Both the position numbers and the translations under genes were made by a program. A stretch of 64,000 bases of DNA from Myotis daubentonii (taxonomy: Eukaryota > Chordata > Mammalia > Chiroptera > Vespertilionidae), in contig NC_081846.1 of assembly GCF_963259705.1 (NCBI RefSeq), forward strand, positions 87,742,641 through 87,806,640, given 5' to 3'. Below the pieces are notes generated by a model. That model ran no database searches, was not told where the DNA came from, and saw only the letters and a program-made list of their open reading frames with translations. Below, in pieces: positions 41,501 to 53,500 of the stretch (position 1 is the first letter of the stretch; each line of letters begins with the position of its first letter).

Positions 41501-44500
41501 AAGGAATAAAAAAAAAGAAAGAAACTAGGGGAAACTCAACTATGAACTGTCTATTACACATTACCATTATCTCAATATTAAATTTATTGAATGTGAAAAT
41601 GAGATAGCTATCCTATCTAATAAAAGAGAAACATGCAAATTGACCATAACCCCGACACCCTTCCCATTGGCTAATCAGAATATATGCAAATTAACTGCCA
41701 ACCCAGATGGCGGCCAGCAGCCAGGCAGCTGAAGTGAATAGGAGGCTTGCTTGCTCTAGTGACGGAGGAAGCCAAGGTTCCCCGCCTGCCGCTGCTGGCC
41801 TCTGAGCTGCAACTCTAAGAAACAATGTTGCAAATATAGAAGCTAAACATTCCCCAGAAACCTGCTTTCAGCCAGCCAGGCTTCAGCCAGCAGGATCGCA
41901 ACAGTGTTTCAATTATAGAACCCAAACAAACCCAGATCCCTGCTTTCAACAGCCGAGGTCTCAGAGCTGCAGCCGGTCCTCACAGCTAAAGCCAGCTCTC
42001 AGCTCCAGTGACAGCCATAGAAGGTAAATAAATCCCAGAATAAAAAAGAAAAAAGAAAAAAAGGAGAGGTTGGGAGCCTCAGTTGCCCGCCAGCCTGAAA
42101 ACAGCCATCATCCCCTCACCCAGACTGGCCAGGCACCCCAGTGGGGACCCCCACCCTGAAGCAACAAGATGGCGGCTAATTTGCATACTGAAGGCAGGTG
42201 GCAGCAGGCAAGGCTGTCCGCAGTCCGGGACCCGGATCTGTGACCCTGCCAGGCGGGAGGCAGTGCTTGAGGCTGTCCGCAGTCCGGGACCTGGATCTGT
42301 GACCCTGCCAGGCGGGGGGCAGTGCTTGAGGCTGTCCGCAGTCCGGGACCTGGATCTGTGACCCTGCCAGGCGGGGGGCAGTGCCTGAGGCTGTCAGTGG
42401 TCTGGGACCCGGATCCATGTCCTGGTGGGCGGGGGGGGCAGCGCTTGAGGCTGTCCGTAGTCCCGGGACCCAGATCCATGACCCTTCCTGGTGGGGCGGC
42501 AGCTTGCACAGGGGTGGATCGGCCGGGATTGGGCAGAGCAGGACGCCTGGCTTCCACCCAGCCCCAGTCATTCTGGGCAGGAGAGCAGCGCAGAGAGCCT
42601 CTGGACAGGGGAGGCAGGCCAGCGGAGGGCGGCCTGTACTCCCCACATGGCGGTGGTGACAGCTGTGAGCACGCCAAGCGGAGCCTGCAGGCTGAGCTGA
42701 AGTAGCGCCTGCAGGCCATCAGTGCCCAGGAGTGGCTGCGCAAGATCTGCCTCCTGGCCCAGAAGGTGCAGGATCGCAGGGACAGCCACCGTGGCAAGCC
42801 AGACTGATGTCCTCATGGCCGCACCACGGGGGTTTGCAGATCTGCAGAGCCAGAGGCCTCCCGTGTGCACATCCCCCCCGGCATGCGAACATCCCCCAGC
42901 ACACTGTCACCCTCCCGCACCTGCAACAGTTGCAAACCAAGGCATGCACAAGTTCCGCCCCCCCCCCACCCCCCCGCCGCCTCTCCACCGCAGTTCCATC
43001 AACCCCGCACGCCTAACACCCCCACAGGATGTGCACACATCCCCTCTGATGCGCTAAGGTCCTTTGGAGAGTGTCTGGGTGTTCTAGGTGCTGAGCATGG
43101 GCGCCTGTAAGATGACAGTGAGAGGGCGGAGTGGTGATGCCCTGTTCCCACGGAGGCCAGTGCAGCTACGAGATCACCTCTGGGGGGTTAATGGAGGTGC
43201 TGAGGCAGGAGCAGGTGCAGACAGACACACCTGGTGGGCACGGGCGGCCCTCACGGAGGTGCCTTTGGTCAGCGTTCAAGATCAAGAACCCAGAGGCGGA
43301 GAGGAATTCTGTCCTCTCAGTGAAACAGTGGGATAGTCGGGGCAACTGTAGAGAAGGAATGTGCACTTTGGGTGCCAGCACCCATGAGCGAAGGCTGCCC
43401 TGACTGAGCCTCGCTTGCTTGGGGCCTAGCGCACTCCTGCTGGGCAACGGGTGACAGGACGTGCTTTTTCCGAATTAATGAGAGAAAACTTTGATTCTCC
43501 TGCTGCCCACGAAGGTGGAAAGTGAAGTGGGGAGTGAGCGAGGTTCCCTGTCTTGGGGTTCCAAATCTGCTGTTGGTTTCTTTCACCGCTGACTAGAAAT
43601 ATACAGGGTGTCCCCCCAAAATGTATACACACTTTGAATACCTACTAATTTCAATGGTTTTAAGCATAAGAAAGAAACAACAATGGAGCTGTTATCTGTT
43701 AAAAGTGTGGGCACAAACAGGCAGTTGGACATTCCCTGAGGGGTCTCAGATTGGAGAGGGTGAAGGCAAGACTGAGGGGCCCCTTTCCCCTCCTACCCCA
43801 GTCACACGAATCTCGTGCACCGGGCTACTAGTGTATATATATAAAAGGCTAATATGCTAAGTGTCCAAGGATCCGACCAGTCGCTATGATGCGCACTGAC
43901 CACCAGGGGGGCAGACGCTCAATGCAAGAGTTGCCATGATGCGCACAGAGAAATGGCACCAAGGACCTGGCACCCACAAAGCAACACTCAGCTTCCCCAA
44001 GTGAGACACAGGCCCCGCCACCACCCTGCACAGCCACAGTCCACCAAATCGCAGCCAACACTGCCCAGACCCCATGGTGCAAAATGCAGCCCACAGCCCA
44101 GCCCAACCCAGCCCAGCCCAGCCCAGCCCAGAAATGGTGGCTATGGCACCAGGTAATAGCGTCACATAGCAACCACCCGGCTCCCTCTCCTTGGCAGCGA
44201 CTACCCTCCTTGCAGTTTCTTCAGCCCAGGAACACAGCTTGCTTTGTAGCCAGGTGCAAACATTTCACACTTTAACCAAATGTCTGTAAAGCGTTTTCCC
44301 GTGCCTCATCTCATTTGATCCTCACAGAAGTCCTGGAGGAGGTAGATAGACTCGGTGGAATCCCATTTTCTTTTCATTAGCAGGAAAATGGAGATTTAGA
44401 AAGTTTAGAAACTTGACCCGACTGAAAAGAAGAAATGGTGGACCTTGAAAATGACTTCAGGTTTTCTCACTGCGCAGAATATAGTCAATCACTGCTGCAG

Positions 44501-47500
44501 TTAAATATTTTACCCTTTGTTCTCCCTGTGTGATCTACAATAATGATCTGCTTCAGGTTGGTATTGACTGCTGTGTTGCTGACAATTACCTGAAAGAGAA
44601 GTTGGGGTGCTTCACTGAGCTGGAAGAAGTTTAGCTACATCAGAAAGCAGGTCTAATTAAGCAAGTTCATTCTATACATATAAAAGGCTAAGTTGACTCG
44701 TGCTTGCACAATACATATAAAGCTCTCGCTGGCACCAATCTCATGCGTATGTTTCAATCTGTCATTGTCAAACATGAATTTGGTTGACACTTCTATTATA
44801 GAGAATAGTGATATTAAAATATTTCTTCTAATTAATTTCCTTTCAATGTGCAGAAATCTGCGCACTGGGCCACTAGTGCTTATATAAGAAAATGTCCTGA
44901 TAGGAGATGCACAGTATAAAGCATCAGGACTAAAAACATCATGTCTATAAGACACTTTCAAATGTTCAGAAAAAAGTGTATTTTTGTCTACCTCAAACTC
45001 ACCACAAGAAGGAACCCTAACATTTCAGGCCAGTAGGACTGCACAAGACAAGAGCCCACAGGTTCAGCATTACCTGCCGGGCCTGAGTTGAATGCTTTAC
45101 AGATTCTGAGGTCTCTGCATCTGCAGCCATCCTCACGGGGCCTCTGTGGACCGAGTCATGGGGTCTGGGGCAGTGAGGCCAGCCACCTGCTGGGCCCACA
45201 GCAGGTGACCAGCAGGGCAGGGAGCTGGCTGCCGCCTGAGTGCAGGCCCTCATCCTTCTCACCTTAGAACACTGCCTTCCACTGAGGGTGTGAAATAGAG
45301 ATCCCTGTGAATCTTACAACTTGAGGGACGGCTCCGCCTCCAGAGAAAGGAAGGGTGCGGTAAGCTGATGGGAAGCACACCTACCCTCTCCTGGGAGAAC
45401 AGCCCAGCCAGCCTGCCTTGGAGAGCGGGTGCCACACCCCTGCGGACTCAGCAGGGCCTCACGTGCACTGCGCGCACTGCCATGGCCTGCAGCCCTGGGC
45501 ACAGGCTCCCCGCTCGGAGCACAGCTGGCTCAGCCCAGTTCAGGTCCAGCCGCAGGGAGTGCTGAGACCAACAATCCTCAGACACTTAAAGATGCGCACG
45601 GAAGTCCTTATCTAGAACAGAGACTTCCTATGGTGAGTGACGTCTCAGCACGCTGCCTTTGCTGGAGCAACTGTCCTCCTAGCTCTGCAAACTGCACTCC
45701 AGGAAGGAAACCCTATCCTCAGCTCAGGAAAATCTCAGTGTAACACAGGGAAGGGAAGGGATTCTCTGCAGGAAACCTGAGGGGGCGGGAGGGCCGCAGG
45801 GAACTCAGGGGCGTGTGTCTCCGCCCTTGCCAAGAGAAATGTGGGACACCACAAACACGCGACACTGAGGGAAAGGGGTCGCTGGCAGGGACTTGATAAC
45901 ATGAGAACCACTCATTCCTTGTGGACAGGAGGGAATACAGTGTTAAGGTTATGTATGAAAAGAGTCTTATCTTTTACAGTATTTAAGAATTAAATGAGCT
46001 CGATCTGTGTGGCTCAGTGGTTGAGCATCAACCTATAAACCAGGAGGTCACGGTTGAATTCCTGGTCAGGGCACATGGCTGGCTTGTGGGCTCAATCCCC
46101 AGTACGGGGTGTGAAGGAGGTGGCCAATCAATGATTCTCTCTCATTACTGATGTTTCTATCTCTCTGCCCCTCTCCTTCCTCTCTGAAATCAATAAAAAC
46201 ATTTTTTTAAAGAAGTAAATGAAATGCTGTCTAAGATTTGCTTCAAAATATTAGGATGGGGGAGGGAGCACAGATGGAACTAAACTGGCCTTGTCTCATC
46301 AGCTGCTGAAGCTCGATGACGGCAATGAGATGCACTGTCATTCTCAGTGTCCGTGCAGGTTTCAAGCTCTTAGGACAGAAAAGTTAAAACAGGCGGAACA
46401 CGGGAAGCACCAGGCTTTCGTCAACCAGGCAGGTGGAGCATGCAGGCGGCTGGGCCTGGGCTGTGTCTTTGGGGACAGCTGCCAAGGACAAAGCCCAAGG
46501 ACTGAGCCAGTCTCTGGGAAATGACTGTTCACTAACAAAGCCTAGAGCCCCTCCTCACGATGCAGGACAATGCCTTCTCCCACGGCTCCAGCGAAAGCAT
46601 CCTAAGCAACACCCCTCTATCTGTACGGAGGGGTTTCCCACTTGGAGTCACTCTGCCCAGACCAATATGCAAATGAACTCATGCCCTCTACGGGAGAGGT
46701 GTCCAGAGTTCACACCCAGTGTCAGCGGCCTCTTGCAGAGCCAGGCGAACTCTCCACGCGAGAGCTGAAGGCAGGGAGCACAGCGGCAGCACTGCCCAGA
46801 TACCACTGTCCTCTCTGGCCTGAGACAAACGCTAAGAAGGGCAAGTCATTCAAGCAGCTGTGGGGTGTCTACTGAACCCTCACACTGCTGGAAGGCAGTC
46901 CTGGGACAAGGAAGAGGAGCCAGTCACAGTCCTGAGCCTCAAGGGCCAGACTAATGAAAAGTTAAAGGCAAGTCCTGGCCGGTTGCTCAGTGGTTAGAGC
47001 ATCGGCCAAGCCCAGAAGGATCTTCCGTTTCATTCCGGTCAAGGGCATGTACCTTGGTGGTGGGATCAATGTCTGGTGTGTGGTCCAACTGCGTGTGGGA
47101 GGCAACCAACCGATGTGTCTCACATTGGTGTCTCCCTCTCTGTGCCTCTCCCCATCCCTGTCACTCTAAGAAAATCCGTGGAAAATAGCCTCAGGTGAAG
47201 GAGGCACGGTTAAGTGGATGGGATCAGAGAAGCGGCTGGGAAGTTTCCTGCAGGAGGGTGCTGGGGATGCGGCTCGTGTGCGTCTGCACTTGCACACGCA
47301 TCCGTGCAGACCACACACTCCAAAAGCAGGTGTGAGTACATGATCCTTGAGCACTCCATCTGGAACGCTCTATCAGATTGCTAACAGCTGCCCAGGGAGT
47401 ACCAACCTCATTTCACCAGAAATGTCCATCTCCCACAGGCCCAGCGTGACTACTCATCACCTGTGGCTAAGTAAGCACCTGCATTAGGGACAAGTAAGTT

Positions 47501-50500
47501 CAACTAGCCAGGCTGGCTTTCCTGCTCCACTACAGGATACCCTCCAAGTGTGGCCTCTATAAAGGACTTTTCCACAGAAAACAAAAATGGAGACAACACC
47601 AAAAAGGGGCGGGGGCCAATAACTCATTGGGTAATCTAGAATTTTTAAATTAATGCTGAACATAAAGTATGATTCCATAAATAAAAATATCTAACAATTG
47701 TATTTGGATGTTAACTATATAATTTCAATGCGGCTGGGTAAGAGATGAATGGAGAGAAGTAGGCGCCAGCCGAGGAGACGAGACAGTGGGGCAGTGAGCA
47801 TGAGACACCAGGCTGGGGAGAAAAGCAGCAGAGCAGCAGCTAAGAGGGTACGAAAGTGCAACTGGGGTTCAGGGCCAAGAAGAAAGGATAAGACAATGAA
47901 TGGGAGGGTCCCAGGAGCTGGTGGAAGCAGGAGAGCATGGCGAGGCTCTCTGCAGGGACTTGAGCAATCATGAAGGCCTGTTCGGCCCTGGCTGGGATTC
48001 AGTTGATCAGAGCATCATCCCCGTATGCCAAGGTTGCAGGTTTGATCCCCCAGTCAGGGCACATACAAGAATCAACCCGTGAATGCAGAAATAAGTGGAA
48101 TGACAAATCTCTCTATCTCTCTCTCTCTTTTTCTTTTTCCTCCCTCTCTCAAATTAATCAATTAATAAAAAATTTTAAAATAAAAATACATAAAATGAAG
48201 ACCTGTTTACTATACAAATGTATCCTTGGTAAGTTTGTGTTCCTATTTTCGTATTTTCAACCCTGAAATGTTTTCTTAACAGCCTGCACAAGTGACTGTG
48301 GACCAGAGGACTCAGCTGTGAACGAGCTGGCCCAGACCTGCCCAGCCCGGGGAGATGGCACCTGGCCACAGGTTACCCACTCCTCTCCCTCCCGTCAGCT
48401 CAGGAAGTGGGGCCTCGTTTTCATGTTTTGTTTTGTTTTTGAATTTAGGTAAATTGTATATAAAGTATCTACAGTTGCCAAGGGTTTGAGGAGTTTCCAC
48501 AGGTACACACCAGCATGGCGGCTACCCAAAGCAAACCATGAACGTTTCCAGGCCTAGAGCAGTCCCCTCACAACTTCCGGTCAATCCCCACCCACAGTGT
48601 TCGCCTCCAATCAGTGTTGGGCATCCTCCCCGAGGCCCACCTTCTTTCAGCTGCAGAGATGGTGGCCAGAGTGATGGGATCCTGGAGGCTGGTCTGGAGG
48701 ACATCACTTTACAGGCTCTTGAAGTCTCAGCCCCATGGAAAGAGGGCAGAGTGGCCGCCACATTTACCAATGATATCTTATAAACACTAATGGGCTCATG
48801 ATCTTAAACAGTAATCAGAGTTCTATAAAGATGAATAGTCCCACCCACCATCAGGTATACATAGAACACCAACAAGCACGTTAGCTGTCTAAACCAATGA
48901 CCATTCTCAGGGAAACACACTCACCTGACTGTTTGGATCTCCAAGTAAATTACATATATGTGGCACAATCTTGTTTAGTGTCAAAGTATGTGCTCCGGAG
49001 CTGAAAACAAAAGGAGTGTTTTATCATCAGTGAGAAAGAAGAAACAGAAGCTACTCTGCCCACACTCACCCTCCCCTCCGGGCCCAGGGCCTATCACCCC
49101 TCGCACCGGGCTCTCGTCTTCCCATCTTCCCCATCCCTTTCCCACCTGGGTCCAAAACAAAGGTGCTGTGGCGGCCCCTGGGCACTGAGTTCGGAACCGT
49201 GAGTGCCTCTCCCGGGCGTGTCTTCGCCCTGGCACTCGGGCTCTCTCCACCTGGCCCCACGCTGGGCCAAGCCAAGCCTCAGCCCTTCCAGCCAGCTCAC
49301 CTCCCACATGGCTGTCTCTGCATTACTGTTTTTTCATGTAATGGCTCCTACTCTGCCCAGCTTGGCACACTCAACTAAACTGTGCACAGCTCGATGCGCG
49401 CACTAGTATTCAGGTAGTAAGAGCTGAACGAGACTGACGTGGCTGCAGAGGATTCCGACTGACCCTGCTTGTGGCGAGCATGTGTTCACAAGGGCCCGCA
49501 TCGTAAGCACTGGCACAGATAGCCTTTGTGAACACAACTCTCTGGCAAGCTGGCTGCTTCCTTAGGATAAACTCTTAGAAGTGAAACTACTACGATCAGC
49601 CCTATCCGGCTTGGCTCAGTGGATAGAGCGTCAGCCTGTGGACTGAAGGGTCCTAGGTTCGATTCCGGCCAAGGGCACATGCCTGGGTTGTGGGCTCATT
49701 CCCAATAGGGGGTGTGTAGGAGGCAGCCAATCAATGATTCTCTCTCATCATTGATGTTTCTATCTCTCTCTCCTTCTCCCTTCCTCTCTGAAATCAATAA
49801 AGAAATATATTTGGGGAAAAAAAAGTGAAACTACTACAATCAAAGGCTAGAAACATTTTTTTTTTAAAGTTTCCTATACATATGGCCAAATTTAATGGCA
49901 CTAAAAAGGCTAACACCTTAGGAGGGGGAATTTACATGGTGATAGAAATGTTATCATCCCAATTTTGCTTATAAAAATAATGTAACTTTAGAGACTGGAG
50001 TAAAATGCACCACAGTTAACAGTGATTATCTGAAGGTGCTAGAATTATGGGTAATCATCATTTTCTTCTTTATTTAAATTTTTTGTAACACAATCAGAAA
50101 AGATGATTTGTAATTTCAATTTTAAAAAAGCCTTTCCTACAAATAAGCACATGAAAAATAATCACATCAACAGTCACATAAGGAAATACAAATTCACACC
50201 ATGAGATATCACCACACACATATCAAAATGGCTAAAATTAAAATAGTGATAACATTCAATGCTAGCAGGGATGTGATGAAATTGATTCATTCACACATTG
50301 CTGGTGGGAATGTAAAATGGTATAGACAACTCGGGAAAATAGTTTGGCAGTTTCTTTTAAAACTAAAAATGATCACTTAGTCTTATCAGTTTAACACCGG
50401 ATACAGCCTCCATCCAAGGACAGCATATCAAGTGGATTTTTGGAGGAGAGAAATGGCCTAGGAGCTCGCTCCATCCACACCTCGCATCCACCTGGTATTG

Positions 50501-53500
50501 TAGTCCTTCTGGGAAGTGGTGCACCCATTGGGGACATCAGTCATACAAAGGGGAGAAAGTTATTTTAAAAAAACTAAAAATAAACTTACCAGTGCACAGC
50601 CATTGCACTCTTGAGCACTGACCCAAGAGACATGAAAGCTGATGCTGAAACAAACTTGTACAAGTGTTCATAGCAGCTTTATTTGTAACAGCAAAAAACT
50701 GGGAGTGATTCAAATGTCCTTCAACAGCTGAATGGTTAAACAAATCCTGATATGTCTATGCATGGAATTCTACTCGGCAATAAAAAGAAATGAACCATTG
50801 TTTAAGCAACATATATGCAACCTCAAGTGGAATGAAAAAAGCCAATCTCAAAGGGTTACACTTTGTATGATTCCATCTACCTAACATTCTTGGAATAAAG
50901 CCATCGAGGTGGAGAATGGACTAGTGGCTGCCAGAGGTTAGGGACTAACTGCAAAGGGGCCGTGTGAAGGAGCCTGGGGTGACGCACAGCTTTGTACCTT
51001 GACATGGAACTACACACGTGACAGAACTGTGCAGAGCTGCACTCACATGTGTGTGACTGGAGGAATGTGAATAAGCTCCGTGGGCTGTATCAGTATTAAT
51101 TTCCTGTGTTGTCATTGCACAGGCAACATGATAACATTGAGGGAAGGAGGGAGAGGCGGTTTGCACGACTCTCCCAATACATTTCTCTACAACTTCCTGA
51201 AATCAATAGTTATTTCAAAATAAAAAGTTAAAAATGAAAAAGCTCAGACAAGAAGATCCTCAGGCCCCGCCCAGACTTACGCATTGAGTGTGGCGACAAG
51301 GCAGACACACATGCCTTCCCGAGTCCGGAAGTTCTTGTGCTTGAAGCCGCCCAGCATCCGGTCCCACACGTACTGCGGAGGCAACGGACAGGTGAAAAGA
51401 GAGGAGGAGACTCCCGCAGCCTTTTGTTTAACTCGGGGCCAGGAGAAGAGGGACTCTCCACAGGGGCCAGTCCCAGCCGCTACCCCCCATTTCGTCCTCT
51501 TCAGCCGAGCACACTGAAAATGGTGACTATTTGTGTATCAAGTTGAATTTCCTCCAAACACATTTCTTCATATAATTGTATTTCATTCTCCCAACGACCC
51601 CAGCAGGAGGTATAGCTGCCCCCATTTCACGGGTGAGGAAAGGGAGGTCGCAAAAGGTTGGGTGACTTCAAAGATCACACCCACACTGCTCTCCCGCCTG
51701 GACCAGCCGTCTCCACCCACCCAGGGCCCACCATCTGCTCATCTCTGAAAGCCAGTACAGTTTTCACCTTCCCTAGAAGGATTCTTCCAATGACATGCCC
51801 CTTCCCCAGCAATGCACAGCTGGGCCCTGGAAGGCAGGGCTGTGTCTGGGTGCCAGCGGCCCCAGCTCCCTAGCAGACAGACCAGCCAGGCCTCCTGACA
51901 CCCAGACATCATAACTGCTCCTTTCAAAGAAATACAGAATCAGTTACATAAATGAGCTCAAGTTTATGGATTAAACCAAGCACTCAAAACCCATGTTAAG
52001 TCCACTAATTTATTCAAAATACACCCTTTGCTATTTATTATTTATTTAAATATGGGGGTGTGGGAGGGAGCTATGAAAATTTCCATCTGCAATACATCAG
52101 ATTAAAATAAATCGTCTTTCTGTATGGACTAACCCACCGATGTTAGGGGAGCACCCGCATGCCTGCCGCGGGCCACCGAATGCCCTACCTGGGGATTAGC
52201 AGCTTGATCCATGATCTTTAGCAGCAGAGCCTGGTCCTGCTCCCTCACGGAGTCTTTAGCATCTCCCAGTCTGTCTATTAAACTTGGCAGCACTGAAAAT
52301 CAAAATGCAAAGTGATCAAATGAACACCTGTTGGGGTGGGGAGGTGTCACCAACTGTTGATATTTCCATTAACTGGGAAGACAAATCCTAGCGGAAATGA
52401 GGTCCCTCATCTAAAACCACCAATCCCTGCCCCCTCCCCCCAATGCCGTAGCTGGTTTGGCTCAGTAGATAGAGCGTCGGCCTGCGGACTGAAAGGTCCC
52501 AGGTTCGATTCCGGTCAAGGGCATGTACCTTGGTTGCAGGCATATCCCCAGTGGGGGGGGTGCAGGAGGCAGCTGATCGATGTTTCTCTCTCATCGATGT
52601 TTCTAACTCTCTATTCCTCTCCCTCCTCTCTCTTTCCCTCTGTAAAAAATCAATAAAATATATTTTAAAAAATAAAAACAAATAAAACCACCAATCCCCA
52701 CAGCACTGTTCTCCTTAAAGTCCAGGGAACTACTCTAAGAATCAGCAGAATCCTTTTTGCATGGGTATATGTGTCTTCTGACTCACACATTCCTCCAGCC
52801 ACCTCCCAACATCTTCACGCTGGTCAAATATTTTTAAAAGATGTCAATGGAGACCTTAGCAGGAAAGAGTCAATACAAAAGGAAATTCAGGTAAGAGAGA
52901 CAGGCTCCAGCACATTTCCGTGGGGGTAGGTGCAGACACTTATGGCTCAACCTACCCTTTCTCTCTGTTTTACATAAGACACATGCGTGCTTATCCCGCC
53001 CCTACGTGGAGCGCATCTGTTCTCCCCCCCTCCTCCAGGCACCCAGGGGCGGGCCACTGGCCAGTGCTCCAAACGCACAGGCATCCCAGAGGTCAGATTC
53101 TTCTAAGAGTCTATGAATATGAACCTTTCTTATACAAAAGATATTCCTGACCAATTCAGTTAATTTAGGAGGAAAGTGAAACCCTATTAAAATGTTGAAT
53201 TTCTTAAAGTAAGGGGGTTTTATTTGAATGGGAAAAGAGCTCAACCTTATCCACAGGAGCACACTAACCAGAAAGTTAAAATAACAGATACCAGGTATAT
53301 GTAGACCAACTGACACAGAGACGTCTGTGAGAAATGCTCACACACACAGATCTGCTTGGTGCTCATGTTGTCATAAACTCGCAGAGGTCAGGAATTTAGA
53401 GATGAAATTATCTCTGGACCTATAAAACCTGTGGTTATTTTCATTTCATTTTACTGACATAATGTTTTCCCTTCAAAGTAAGAGAGTGATGATTTAATAC

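Larger units (their letters stand above)
41611..43831 (+). mobile_element. HeliBat-type Helitron carrying MTHFS sequence
   Basis: It starts tcctatctaataaaagagaa after an A and ends cacgaatctcgtgcaccggg, ctactag, before a T. The first ~560 bases match the 5' part of the composite Helitrons at 57910 and 62197 (aagatggcggccagcagcc shared). Then come a ~58-bp tandem repeat, the MTHFS relic, unassigned GC-rich sequence, and a mariner-like end. No helicase or Rep frame is present, so it moved by borrowed enzymes. Confidence 0.88.
44877..48924 (-). other. CLASP1 intron, 44.9-48.9 kb
   Basis: Between Helitron 44671 and the exon at 48925. Apart from three Ves copies the parts 44877-45997, 46213-46974, 47196-47983 and 48183-48924 are unassigned and GC-moderate. 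Confidence 0.55.

Noticed and set aside
42108..42797. 229-codon minus-strand frame and overlapping frames
   Set aside because: They cover the ~58-bp tandem repeat and the MTHFS relic in antisense; frame openness comes from GC-rich repeats.
49597..49680. tRNA-like sequence with A and B boxes, seen in many places
   Set aside because: These are heads of Ves SINEs; they do not fold as full tRNAs and carry the SINE body and tail.
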